64,000 bases of DNA from Onchocerca volvulus. Taxonomy: Eukaryota; Nematoda; Chromadorea; Rhabditida; Onchocercidae. The notes beneath the pieces are model-generated. The model did no database searches and was not told where the DNA came from. It saw nothing but the letters and a program-made list of their open reading frames with translations. The stretch lies in assembly GCA_000499405.2 (NCBI GenBank), contig HG738138.1, positions 6,942,888 through 7,006,887 of the forward strand. The letters are read 5' to 3'. Below, one piece after another: positions 13,755-29,200 of this stretch. Both the position numbers and the translations under genes were made by a program. The stretch's first letter is position 1; every line of letters starts with the position of its first letter.

Positions 13755-13761
13755 ATTTCAG
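13755..13761 (+). promoter_or_regulatory. Candidate spliced-leader acceptor of alpha-tubulin mRNA
   Basis: ATTTCAG ends at 13761, 39 bp before the ATG at 13801, after a pyrimidine-rich stretch. The 39-bp leader then joins a three-base coding exon. Trans-splicing is inferred from the nematode context; the site is otherwise a normal 3' splice site. Confidence 0.45.
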
Positions 13762-13800
13762 TTCGATCGCTTCTAGTACTTCTGGGGTCTCAGCACAAAT

Positions 13801-16578
<2,778 letters not shown>

Positions 16579-16708
16579 TATTCAGTTGAAATTGTTTGCA
16601 ACATCTTCTGTTTCTTTTTTGAATCTTCCAAGTCTCATCTTTATACAAAGAATGATAGTTCTGTTTATTCCGAAGCAGAAATGTCTTCTTGTATATTTTG
16701 TTTTTAAC

Positions 16709-16714
16709 AATAAA
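16709..16714 (+). terminator. Polyadenylation signal of alpha-tubulin
   Basis: AATAAA about 130 bp after the stop codon of alpha-tubulin, the first canonical hexamer downstream. Confidence 0.6.
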
Positions 16715-19700
16715 TGATAAAATTGCAAGTTTTTGTTTGCACTTGTCATCCTCAAAGTGATGTGCTAGTTTCATTTACGTGCGTCTTTCATTTTATACGT
16801 TTCGTCGTATATTTCTGGTATTGGCACTGTTTTGAATGCGTTTTATGGGACAATACGATTAAGCAAGAAAAGGTGGGACGGACAGAAAACGTGAAGAGTA
16901 TGTGATTTATATGAATTATTAAGGGCGAGAACATTTGGAAATTCATCGGGATCTAGTGCAAGGGGGGTGGTTCTTTGTAGGCGTGAGATCTAATCGATTA
17001 GTTGACTGGTTTAGTGTGTTCCGAGTCCGAAGAGAATTGAAATTTTCAGTCGTTGAACATAATTCGTTGAATGAGAAATGTGAAGTGTAGGCAATTTAGG
17101 CGTGTTGGGGTGCGCGTGCTTATTCGTTTTTCTTGGTTGATGTATAGGGTTGGTATGAAATAGGGTAAAAGTAGTTCCTCGAATCATGAACTGGAGAGAA
17201 AATTCGAATTGCGGGTTGAACAGCAGGGGAGGGAAGTGGTTTTCATATGAGGTACGGTCGTGCTTTTCTGTAATCATCTGGAACTTCAAAAATGTCATTA
17301 CAAATATGAAGTCCCGCTATTAGAATCACTCGATCAGTTTGCATTATCGTTGCAGATGGGATGATTTACTGACTGCAAATTGCTGTGGTCTTCGTTGCCT
17401 GTACAGATATATATTGAAAGCATTGAATTGATCGTTGTTTTCAACAGTTTATCGGTTAAGTAATATACGTTAGAAACTTTTCGAGTTTGCAGCTCAAGGG
17501 AATTAGTTTAGTTTCCCCATATGATTAATGAAGAGCAAAATTTGATTCTGTGAAAAGGAATTATTATGTCGCTTTATAGGTATAGTGGTTTTTAGAAGGA
17601 TCCGAAATGTCTTACCACACAAAGTTATATGAAATTAAAAAGCTATGAATTCTCCATCAAGTCAACGTGCCTTCTTTCCTTTTTGTCTGCTCTTTTGTAT
17701 TTACATAACAGGAGGTTTTTAAATAATCCGTCATGCATTGAACAAGTATGTATTTTATCTTAATTTATAAGAGTCGCGATAATGTTTTTTTTTTTCGGGC
17801 AGCAGACATAATCCCTACACAAAAAATAACTGATAAACTTTTATGCGAAATGAACGAATTAGTTACTCATATTGCGCTGCGAAACTTATTGATAACATTA
17901 AATGAACTTAATTTAGGTTGTGGTAATTGCGAATAAAGCAAACGTAATTTTTTTTCCAACTTTTCGTTAAAAAAATACACGCCAAGTAATACTGATTATT
18001 TTCTTTTGGATAAGGCTACTGAAATGTTCACAATAAGCCTGTTAAAATTCTTCATATTTGTTAAGCAATTTAATGTCTAATGAAAATTTTTGTAAAAAAG
18101 TGAATATAAAAGTGATTTTTTTCCTATCTATTGCTTTCAAGTCTAATACAGAGTTGATGATTACTATGTCTACTACTAGACAAATTATAATAAATTCAAC
18201 GAATAAACTTATTTTCGTCCATTTAATCCGAGCGCATTTCCGATGTATAAAATGTCTGCCATTAAATTCTGTACAAATCTTAGAAATTAACGTGGTGCGC
18301 AGACATCTATTTGCTTCAAATTTGCATTTTGGTTTCAATGAAGTGACTGATAGTTAATTGGTGTCATAAAATATGAGTCGCTCATTTGTCACCGCTTCTT
18401 GTGTACAGATTGTCCTAATTTTTTAATTCTTAGTATAGAAATATCTGTCTAAGGATTATTTATTTTTTCTTTGCTTGCGTTTATTGTTTGTTCTGATTGA
18501 ATGGATCGCCTTAAATGATAAAATGCACTTTGCAGACCATTTGATTTGCTTTTAAATTGTCCGAGGAAGTCAGGATCGTTTTGCAACTCATCGCAATAAT
18601 CAGCAGCTTTTCATGGTAGTTTGAATCATGGCTATCTATTTCTTGTCACGATTTTCCAAATCTTTCTTGCTATGCACCACATCAGGAAATTTCAAATACA
18701 ATGGAAGCAAATAACTGGAGTCCAATGAACGGTGAAAGAAGTGAGAGAGTTGGCTAAACTAGCTTATCTTTTATAGAAAACTATTAATTGGTAGTTTATT
18801 ATTCGTTATCTCTCCCTATAAGGTATAACTATTCGCAGGTGGCGAATATGCATAGAGACCGAGCGTATGAATGTGAATTGAATAATGAGAAAAACAAAGT
18901 TGAAATTGTACGGGTAGCTATTCAAAGCGATACAGAAGATCCCTCCCATGTTGATTTTTCATAACCGAGCAGGATGTTCGGAGAGTTTAAGAAATCATAT
19001 TTCCCTAGTACGAACATTCGGTGAATTCATTCTAGGAGCATTGTTTGGAAATTGCGATGTATTTCGATGTTTTTTATAATATCATGAAGTTTACGTGAAT
19101 AGTGAAGCCTAGCATAAGGTGCTGTAAGTTGTCATTGGATGAATGAGTCGAATAATCTGTTAAGAAACTTTCCTTTTTTTGCTCCACTGCTTTCAGTCAA
19201 CGAAATCGTTCATAATAGAGGCTATGATACTCTCCAGCAATTTGATACTAAATCAAATGAACGGATGAATGTTTTTAGACAATATTCGATAGCACCAGAT
19301 GCTTTCCCAGAAGATTAGTTCGATTGTCCTGCTGTCGACGAAAAGTCTTGTTTTGAGCTATCGTTTCGGTAGTTTTCTTCCCACAGAGAACATCAGTTCT
19401 TTTTTCAGAACAGCGATGCATCAGGATTACAATCTGGGAAAAAGTTGCGTTTCTGGGCGTGGAATCCATATCTCTTATTTGTTGGAAAACAGAAAGTTGA
19501 GAATGAATTAATCACTTTTGACCACATTTGAAGGGACGTTTCAAAGCTTTCTTCTTCATTATTAAAATGAGGGAGAAATAACTATAGTAATACTTACCTG
19601 AGTCAGATTTAAGAGAAAGTGGAGTTGGCAAAGGACAATATTAAAATGAATGGCAGTCTCCATGAAGAAAGACATCAGTTATTTGAGGTTACCTTTTTAT

Positions 19701-21127
19701 AATATGGACAGGTGACCTTTGTAGTGATCATTTCCTTGCTCTCTAGATATTGATTCATCCTGTTCATTATTCTTCAGTACTTTAAGCTTCACCTTTTGCA
19801 ACAGTATGAGTTGGTCCTTATTGATTATTAGCTTATTGCCGAACACAAGCTGCAAAAAAATTTCAGTAAACAAAGTCCAGTCAAGACCAATTGGGCAGAG
19901 TCATGAAGTTCAATCAATATCAAATACCATACTTTAGCTAGTACCACACTTTTTTCACTCTTTGGCATTTTATATCATTAGCTTGAAAGAAGATACGGAA
20001 GCACATTTCATTTCCTAACTTATTCGCTCTTTTCAAAGGATGGGCTAAGAAATGAGTTAAGTTGTAATTCATTACTCTGCCTGATTGACTGGTCAATCTT
20101 ATCGCTAAGTCATCTTCTTATCACCAAATACGCGAATTCAATATCTGCGTTGAGAGTTGTTCTACCAGCGATTTGCTCTGATGATAGATACCCTTCCAAA
20201 CCCCAATCGAGCTCAAATTCCTCTGCAGCATCATCTCACTTCTCCTGGCATCTGCCTGATATGAAAATATCGATCTAACGTCATTCGTACAAAGGTCATG
20301 GCGGGAACACCTCTGCATGTCTGCCCCTCCCTTCTCTCTTCCTTTTTTCCCTTATCTCCTTTGTTCTTCTCAGTTTCCTTGCTCTTCTCAGCTTCTCTGT
20401 TTTCTCCATGCATTTCGTCTACAGTGCAGTTATTACCACAACACCCTAAGCCATCCATTGCGCGGGTTAAGAAATCGGTTGTTGTATGTCTGTCGTTGTG
20501 ACCCCGGCTTCTTGTGTGCTTAGCGTGAAAAGGTTCATTTTTATTGCGTAGCAGTTCGCTGAACGGGGTCATCCTCATTTCAGACTGATCATGGTTTTTA
20601 AAAGTCAACTTTGGTGGGAGATAGGAAAGATAAGCTGTGCTGATGAGAAAATAGCAGATTGATTTTGTTTGAAATCTGAGTTATTCTTTTCTTCTAATGT
20701 CGATCGCATTCAAATGCAAATTAAAAGTAGTTTTCTCTGCAATTTGTCTCCAACGAAACTCTTTAACATAAATCACATGAATTGCACCAACTCATGCTGC
20801 TTACTAAATCTTCCACGAAATTCGTGAAGGACTTCAAGCCTGTTTACTCTATGATATTTCCAATGGTAAATTTCTGGAAACCTGCATCTAACTCGATAAC
20901 ATGTATTTAGTATTATGATTACCCGTATGTTTGGCTACCAGGAGCTGTCTTTCAGTCATACAGATAATTTATCGATCTCTGCTTTTTCTTTTTCCTGACT
21001 CTTGCTTTAGTACTGAGGTGTGCATCTTTATGAATGTTATTTTGAAGCGTAATTGTTGCGTATGAAAAGTAAGTTTCATGAACGTTGATAGTATATTATG
21101 TTATGCTTGAAAATATGTGGAAATAAA
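16715..21127. other. 4.4 kb interval without a recognisable gene
   Basis: Both strands were read between alpha-tubulin and H2A.Z. Open frames at 18042-18357 and 20231-20608 exist but show no family motif. A CT-rich tract at 20320-20410 makes the longest of them charged and low in complexity. Nothing else can be supported. Confidence 0.6.
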
Positions 21128-21134
21128 TTTGCAG
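21128..21134 (+). promoter_or_regulatory. Candidate spliced-leader acceptor of H2A.Z
   Basis: TTTGCAG ends 9 bp before the start codon at 21144, typical of a nematode trans-splice acceptor. The function is inferred. Confidence 0.5.
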
Positions 21135-21143
21135 TATTACGTT

Positions 21144-22225
21144 ATGGCTGGAGGCAAAGGCAAAGCAGGCAAAGATTCTGGCAAGTCCAAAGGCAAGGTT
21201 ATTTCGCGAAGTGCACGTTCTGGCTTACAGTTTCCTGTTGGACGTATTCATCGCTTCCTAAAACAGAGGTGCATTTCCATAATTGCTTTATATCTGTAGT
21301 AATTGGTCGAAACTTTGCCACCACTGTGTATTTGTCTTGACTGGCACATAGGTTAGGACAGGATCTTTTTGATGTTGGTGAACTTACTTATGCTGTTTCC
21401 TGATTATGTAGTTATCCAAAAATTTTGATTAGATATCTGGAGCTAATATTTATGAGAAATCAAGATTTCTGGCAATTTTTCTCTTGCATGAGTCAAGGTT
21501 TCCAATTACTAAATTCAAGACTTTCGAATGATAACTTTTCATAAATCAGGACTTTTGATCTATCGAAGTATATACGTGAAAATTTTTGCACTTTTTCGAG
21601 TGCCCCTTTTTTTTCGGCTTTTTGCTTATAGAAATTGAATTGCAAGTCTGCAGCTACCTAGACATATAGACTTTTCGTCCAACACTTAAACTCCTATAAT
21701 ATCTATATAAATCTAAGTGAAATTGCAGAACCACTTCTCATGGACGTGTTGGTGCTACAGCAGCTGTTTACAGTGCTGCGATCTTGGAATATCTAACTGC
21801 TGAAGTACTGGAATTAGCGGGCAATGCTTCCAAAGATTTGAAAGTAAAGAGGATCACACCAAGACACTTACATTTAGCAATACGAGGCGATGAGGAATTA
21901 GACACACTAATAAAAGCCACTATTGCTGGTGGAGGTCTGTTTCTGTAACTATTTTATTTACATTACTCTTTTAATTAATTTTTCTCTTCATAAAACTGTT
22001 ACGTTTCCTGATAGCAACAGAAAGAAAAGACAAGGAAAGTCATGGAAAGAAGAACAGACATTTCCTGATACTTAATGCTACTTTGGCTGGTTTAGCAATT
22101 CCCTATATTTGATGTTTACTGTTTACAACATCCTTTTATTTTTAGGTGTGATTCCGCATATTCATCGTTATCTAATGAGCAAGAAAGGACAACCGGCTCC
22201 AGCTCAAAAGCAGGGTCCAGCTTGA
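21144..22225 (+). CDS. htz-1: Histone variant H2A.Z
   Basis: Exons 21144-21268, 21729-21934 and 22146-22225 give 136 aa. Seen: Gly/Lys-rich tail [18 protein letters not shown], histone-fold start [15 protein letters not shown], the H2A.Z loop and helix [20 protein letters not shown], the acidic patch [20 protein letters not shown], and the H2A.Z-type docking domain [20 protein letters not shown]. Ser-His-Gly-Arg-Val in the L1 loop and the DEELD...GGGVIPH run distinguish it from canonical H2A. Unlike replication-dependent core histone genes, it has two introns, as expected for a variant. The C-terminal tail (about 20 residues, rich in Lys, Gln, Pro and Ala) diverges from vertebrate H2A.Z. Known role: replaces H2A in nucleosomes near promoters, deposited by the SWR1/SRCAP complex. 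Confidence 0.97.
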
Positions 22226-25200
22226 ACTAAACAGTCTCGTATACACTCGATCATTTATGATTGTTTTAATCATTTTTATATTTTGCTTTAAAGTTGTCAG
22301 TTTACACTGGTGTACTGGATTTCAAGTACCACATTTTATCCCAACTTTTTTTATTTGCAGTCATATCAGTGTGTTCTTTTTATCAAATGGCTCAAATAAT
22401 TTGAAAATGTGAATGTTTTTTTTTTTTTTTTTCGTAATTGTCGCATCACTTACAGCAAAATTTATTTGGCTCTGAAGCTTACAAGAGCATGAAGGATTTA
22501 GTATAACGTAAAAATTTTGAAGCATACAAAAATGTTCTGAATTATTCCAACAGTAGTAGTTATATCTGTCATTTTGCATTTCGTATTCTTCCATGTTTTG
22601 ATTCATGTGAGTATCTGCTTTTTTTAATTTTAATGTTCGGATTTTAATGCACAAGAATTTCAGATCTCTTATTTTTCGTCTTGCTTTGTGGATTCTGATA
22701 AGTTTCCTATCGTAAGTTTGGAAGTGAAGATTGAGACTATCGATTTTCTGTTTGCATTTGTGCTCTTTCCATGTTGTCTTCTCAAGACGGGGAATGACTA
22801 CATTTTTGATAGGAGTTCATGATGTCAAACTTTTTTATCAAATCAGGGTGTTCGTTATATCATTCATGAAAATTGGGAATACTGCGGTTTGCATGTTTTC
22901 GAGCACTGAAGGTCAGTAGAACGGAATTTATACGGAATGGTTTTTTATGTATGATGGATTCTCGTTCCAAATGCACGAGGAAAAACAATGACGGTTGCGT
23001 GTGATAGCGTGAAGTTTTCCACTCAAGCATGATTGTGAAGTTGTGAATGTTGTTGGCGTTGCTTTTGTCGTTCACCATATCATTGATGCGGGCTGGATTG
23101 AATTGAGGAGCTTGGTCATGAAATTAGCGAAACAGATGTCATTTCTTCCATGCTTAAGATGCTTTCATGTTATCATCACCGCATAATATAGTTAGGCATC
23201 TAATGCAGCAATTATTGGCTTGGATTTATTAGTCGTAACCGATCTCAACTTTGCTCGAAACATCTGTAATATGCATTACCCTATGCTCGAATTCCTGCCA
23301 TTCCCATTACAAGATTTTATAATAGTCTCGTTGCATTATAATAAAGGTAGGCGGGCCTTTTGCAAACTTTTAATGTTTTCTTTCCAGGAGCACCGAACAA
23401 TTACGAAATACTCTGGTATGCAGAAGACTGAATTTTAGTGCAGAGGAAGGGAACTGCATGGGTCTGGGTCAGGGGTCTGGTAACAATGTGGTAATATGTG
23501 TGCATAAGTAATCATTTTTTTTATCAGGAACTTCGCTATCAGTTTATCGCAAATAAGCTGTGTTTGAAAATAATGATTCAGCCTTCATACATTCCCAGTA
23601 GTGATATATCTTATGTGCATTGGTTCTTTTTTAGTGTTTGTTACCAAAATAAAGGCCATCATAAAGTCTTATACATACCATACTGCAATAATTCATGTTC
23701 ATGTCAAGATCGTATACTGACAGTCTGCCACATGGAATTCGTAAATCATTAGCTAAAAAAACAGTGAAATAGTCATCAAGTAAATGAAAATGCCTATAAA
23801 GTCATAGAGCAGCATATACATACATGTACGACACATTGTAATTTATTCTGAAAGAGAGGACATGACACCATATATACAGTCACACGCACACAGAGACGCA
23901 CACGACATATACAATGGAATAAAAAAAGTTTCAAGAAAATCCAAAATGACAGGACGAGGATAAAAATAGTACAACTTTTTCCAATAAACAAAATAACGAA
24001 AGAACATAGCAACAATTTGAAAGAAATTGAATAGAATCGAGAAAAGTGAATGCGACATTTAACGAAGGAGAAAGATGTAACAATTCTCAACAATGACCTA
24101 TAGCCAAATTGCGGAATGAAGTATACGGAATGGTTGAACTGTAAGTCTGTTTCGAGAGATTCATAAAACGAGAAAATGAACAGAACGGAATGGCCTAACA
24201 GTTTTACCGATGAGTATTAAATTAAGATATTTCATGAGCTCAGATGAGGGGACTTCCAATATGTCAAATTTAAACGCAAATTCTCAAATACGTTATGTTC
24301 TTGATCGGCATCACATATGCAAGATGTGCGCACATACTGCACTTCATATTGCAGTCTTTCCTTTCTGCTATCAGTTATTTTAAATGACGCAAGATGCAAC
24401 AGCTTTTGAATCATCGATTGATCGACTATTTCGAGAAAGCCACAAGAGGTCAATGTGTGTGGCATTTCGTGGCATAGGAAATTGCAACGAATAAATTTGT
24501 CAACTTTTCGATACGTTTTTTGACCATTCCAATATTTGGCAACAAAGGTTGCCCTAATGGGAAGAGAATTTGTGCTTAGTGGTCATGCCTCTTCGATTAA
24601 CCTTCGTCTCTCCATCTTATACAGCCGAGCACTCTAACGATTTACGTTATAAATTTTTCTAATAAGGCCATAACATAGCACCACATCTATAGTGAAGCCA
24701 AGCCAAGTTCATGACGTACAGTGCGTTGAAAGCTGTAAAATACCACTGAGGTCAACGATGATGAGAATCACAAAAAGTAGATGACTAAACTTGCATCTTG
24801 CAGTCCTCTGCATGTAACAAAATCGCTTTCTATTGAAGCACATGAAAAATAGCATCACAAAAGTGGGCAGAAAGATCGCACTTAACAAGAAATATTGCTG
24901 ATTGAGTGATGAGCAGTCGATTAGAGTGGTGCGAATTAGCACGAGCAATCTCCAGAAATCTCTCAAAGAGTTCGTTTGGATGGTTGCTTTCAGTGGTAGG
25001 GATTGGTATCCGCATTATGTCTGTAGCGGGAGTCAGGAGGGGATTTAATGTTAAACTTTGTTTTATTTTACTATTACTACTCTTAAAGCATTCCATTCTG
25101 AATAGTTGTCACTGTAATAGAATCTCTGATAAATACAAGTTGAAACCTAAATCATAACTGCTTCGTTATTTTAATTGTTTATTCTCCAATGTTACGCACT

Positions 25201-26257
25201 ATTTCCCATCTTCTCTTCCAGTTTATGCCATTTAATATTCTTCGTCCCTTCTAAAGATTGTATTTTCATCTACTGTTTAGGATTTTCATCGTCCCTAAAC
25301 TTTTAACCGCCTGAGATCTTCAATGTGGGCATGTAACTGTACCTTATAAGGCGGATATCCACCTATGGCTGCGCTTGGTGTCAGAAAAAAAAATGTAACT
25401 ACTGGAGGGATAATTCAATAGTAAACATTATTTCTGTCGGTCGATCCGAGAAGTCCATTGTGCAGCAGTAAACAGTAAACAATTGCTTAATGACAACTGC
25501 TTAATGAATTGTTGCTGCTTTAATAGATTTTACATAACTTTTCTGGATATTCACTTAATTTTGTTTCATCCTGGTTTTTTAATAATTGTTGTAGAAATGG
25601 AAGATTACTGTTCCAGGAATTATATTCTGTAATGTTTGAAAAAAAAAAATAAAGATATTTTTCAGTTCTACATTTCAGACGTACCGTTTTCCGAAAATCT
25701 GCATCTTGTAAAGATATTTCTGTTAGATGAAATGAAATAAAGGAAGAAAAATTATTAGATGTTTTCGGTCATTTGGTGTGGCGTTTTTCCATGGATTTCT
25801 CGGAGCGACTGAAAGAAACAATGTTTGCTGTTAAATTATCCCTCTAGTAGTGTTATAAGTAAATTAGTGTTTAGGATAAAGCTATGTCTCCAGCTGACTA
25901 AATGTCTATTCGTCGTATTTGTCTGTCAGATGTAGATTTGGTCTATTTCTTATAACTTTTTCTTAAATTTTTCGTATAATTTATTCTTCATTATTCCGGT
26001 GATAAAGTTCAACTGCCTATCATAAACACTTTATTCCATTGTTGTTCTCGACCTTTTTTTTTAAAGAACCTTTAAATTAAACTCTGGAATAGCTGAATTC
26101 TTGTATTGATGCTTTTCAGTTTGTTTAAACATCTTGTTTCTGATAATTAAACTACAAAGACTGATTCATTTTTTTTTAAATTTGCGTATTGATTCTCTTA
26201 ATACTGCAATTTTTATCCGGTAAATATCTCTTTTGTAATACGTTTGTTGATAGGAAC
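22226..26257. other. Intergenic interval between H2A.Z and EFA6 genes
   Basis: The 3' UTR of H2A.Z contains a poly-T tract at 22415-22432. The rest has no gene with clear homology. A minus-strand pair of overlapping frames at 24709-25096 contains two hydrophobic stretches and is listed separately. Several CA-rich stretches (around 23875-23910) are present. Confidence 0.55.
24709..25096 (-). other. Unrecognised minus-strand open frames with two hydrophobic segments
   Basis: Two frames overlap here. One (24966 to 24709) contains FLLSAIFLPTFVMLFFMCF and LLFVILIIVDLSGIL, two likely membrane segments split by a basic loop, and ends near a GTACGT donor-like site. The other (25096 to 24830) is an 88-codon polar frame starting MECFKSSNSK. 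They cannot both be coding over their full length. This could be a fragment of a membrane protein gene or chance. I recognise no family. Confidence 0.18.
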
Positions 26258-26264
26258 TTTGCAG
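26258..26264 (+). promoter_or_regulatory. Candidate spliced-leader acceptor of EFA6
   Basis: CTTTGCAG lies 2 bp before the start codon at 26267, which would leave almost no 5' UTR apart from the leader; this is common in nematodes. Inferred. Confidence 0.5.
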
Positions 26265-26266
26265 AT

Positions 26267-29200
26267 ATGACAGAGGTGCTCCTTGGACACGATTTGATAA
26301 GATCTCCACTCGATCCAGAGAAGGTATCGGAGAACTCTTTAAAAAATGGAGCACCACGTTCTGAATTCTTTTTGATGACCGGTGACAAAATAATCAGTTT
26401 GAATCATAAAATATCTCCGCGATACGCTGAGGTTAATTACTAATATGCAAAGCTATCACAAAATTGTTTTGTAAATATTTATTACTAGGATATATTAATC
26501 TGGGTAGGTATGCATATTGCATACTGTTCTCAATTATTCATTTTTGTTTGATAACTCGTCATTTCAGATTAGCGAAAACTATGAATTTATACTTGAAGTA
26601 ACATTTGTTTTCAGCCTTTACATGTTACATAGTAGATCACTTCCAATATCTCCATTTTTGGATTAAATTAACACTAGAACTTGTTTATAGATGCATTGTG
26701 AACAACTGCCACCAACAACGGAAAAGGCAGACTTACCTGTAGTTAGAAAACCGTTTGACGATTTTCCTTCAACAATGCAAGAAAATTCAAGAAATAGGAG
26801 ATTTAATCTAGAATCTGCAGTGCCTGCATCACAATCTGAAAATGGACTACATGAGAAAGAGTATCTTCAGGTTTCGTTTTGATATTACTTTTTATTTGAA
26901 TGATATTATAAACAAAAATCAGCAAGAAGGAAATCGGACTCTTTCATCATTCTGTAGTATCGGCTGCAATTAAAAATCGATGGAATAAGGAGTCAATCAG
27001 TTATTAGTTTCAGGATATTGAGATTGATGACAAGAATTCATCAGTGACAGTAAATATAGATAGGAATAACCGAAGTTGTACAGCAGAAGCAAGTGGATCT
27101 CCTGTCGCCTGGATTTCCAATGCTTTGTTGTCACATTGCAGTAATTCTGCAGCAGCTCCACATAGTCCAGAGGCTGAACGTAAAAATCCCGTTGTAGCGA
27201 GAACATTCGAAAGTAGTCGAAGTGAACCAAACAGCCCTTCGAAGGCTTCTGTTCCCGTTATAAACAATTTTGTATCAGCAATTAGATGTCCATCTCCTGC
27301 AGGTAAATGATTTTTTCGTTTTTAATAAAAAGATAGCGAGCTTTTATTCAGTAAACATATTTAGATTATAATAAAAGATCAGAATTCGACGTTGAAGTAC
27401 CTATGGGTCTTGCTAAACGACTGTTCGTGCTAGATGGTTTCAAAAGTGAAGATGTTGCAGCCCATTTATCAAAAATGTAATTCTTTTGAAATTTTGGTTA
27501 CTTTGTGAGGATAAAAATTATATTTCCACTGACATGAATACCTGTCAGATTTTACTCAAATTTCGAGATATATTTTGCAGTTTGACGCATACTGTAATAG
27601 AGACTCAAAAATGAGAAACTGTTAATGTATTAAGGAAGAATCAGTGAGTATCAAGAAAGAAACTCACAAGAGAAAAAAGACATTCGCTAAAAAGAAATAT
27701 TTGCTCGTGGGCTGATTTTTTGCCGCTACAGTTTTGTGAAAAACAAATTTCAAGTTAATACGAATATGGCTTTTGTGTTATATATAAATAAGAAGTAGAA
27801 CTGCAGTAAGAATGTGATGCATTTTTCATTTACGATGAATTTAGAAATGAATTTGGTATATCCGTTGCCGAAGAATACTGTGCCTTGTTCAATTTCTCTG
27901 GCATTCGTTTGGATGCAGCACTACGTGATTTCCTTTCAAGATTTTGCCTGTTGGGTGGAACTCAAGAAAGAACTCATATCATTGAGCATTTCGCAAAGCG
28001 TTATTACGAATGCAATCCAACACTTTTCAGAAGTGCAGGTAAGTATTATCGATGGAACAGTAGTAGTTTATGTGGATCTCAACGCTACTTTTTTTTCTTT
28101 TGAACAGTAAACCCGCAATAATATCCACCATAACCCATAACTTTGGCTTTTAATTGTTTTGAGTTTTTGGTTGTTTATTTTTATTTGTTTTTTTTTGATT
28201 TTGGTTTGTATGTTTTTGCTAAATATAATTTAATTTATTGTTATAATAGTTCAAATTCAGAGTTTTATTTTGATGAGACAGTGGTTTTTATAATTTTTTC
28301 ATGGCTTTTTAATATTATTTTGGTATTTTTGTTTTCCAAACAAAGGGTTTTTGAGCTAATTATTTATTTGCAAAATTATGTGTTTCAAATATGAATTTAA
28401 CGAGATAGTTCGTAGACACTGTACTGAACTATCTGCTGCATAATATTGAAAGGCAATCATGGATATTCACTAGGTATAAAAGTAGGACTGTAAATACTCC
28501 GATTATGTGTCAATGTTAGTAATATTAAATCTTCAACAATTCATAGTATTTTTAGATCAGGTTCATGCACTTACTTGTGCCTTGCTGCTGCTGAACTCAG
28601 ATTTACATGGTCCGGTATGATATTGTTTCAATTATTATGTTTTCATCAACATATTTTTCCTTAAATGTTTGTATAATTAAACAAGAAAACAGAGTTTATT
28701 ATCACAGTTTTTCAAAATCTTCACATTACTTATTTAGACTGCTCATTACCTATTTCATCTTATATATTCTGATTACAAATTTTTATGTCTGCAGAATGTT
28801 GGGAGGCGGATGTCTAGTCGTGATTTCGTCGATAATCTAAGCCATACAGAACATATTTTTGACTGCTCGTTATTGAAGACTTTATATATAGCTATCAAGG
28901 AACAACCTATCAAATGGGTTGGGTAAGTTTGCTTAATAATTTCTTTTTTTTCCTACCACAACTAACGTTAAATCTCTGAAAAATTTATATCATCCTGCTT
29001 TTCCTCAAACCATTGCAGTGAGTTAGAAGGGACGTCATTTAATGATGTATCAATGGAAGATGATATTGCTTCGCAGTTTCATGAAAAAAAGAAGAAAAAG
29101 ATGCTATCAAAATCGCGATCGACAGTGAGTGATGATGATCAGATTGAATATAAAGCTGGTTGGGTTGTGAGGAAGTGCCTTTTTGATAGAGATGGAAAGC

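Larger units (their letters stand above)
10003..13761. other. Intergenic interval between Pur and alpha-tubulin genes
   Basis: This interval holds the 3' UTR of the Pur gene, CT microsatellites near 10567-10597 and 12228-12241, and no gene with recognisable homology. A small open frame encoding two hydrophobic segments at 12475-12717 is listed separately. Confidence 0.6.

Noticed and set aside
18042..18357. Overlapping open frames of about 98 codons on both strands
   Set aside because: Neither shows a domain, and long frames on both strands at one place are most simply chance in low-stop sequence.
20231..20608. 125-codon minus-strand ORF
   Set aside because: Its Lys/Glu-rich part is the complement of a CT-rich tract. 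It has no family motif or supporting splice signals, so it is most likely a chance frame.
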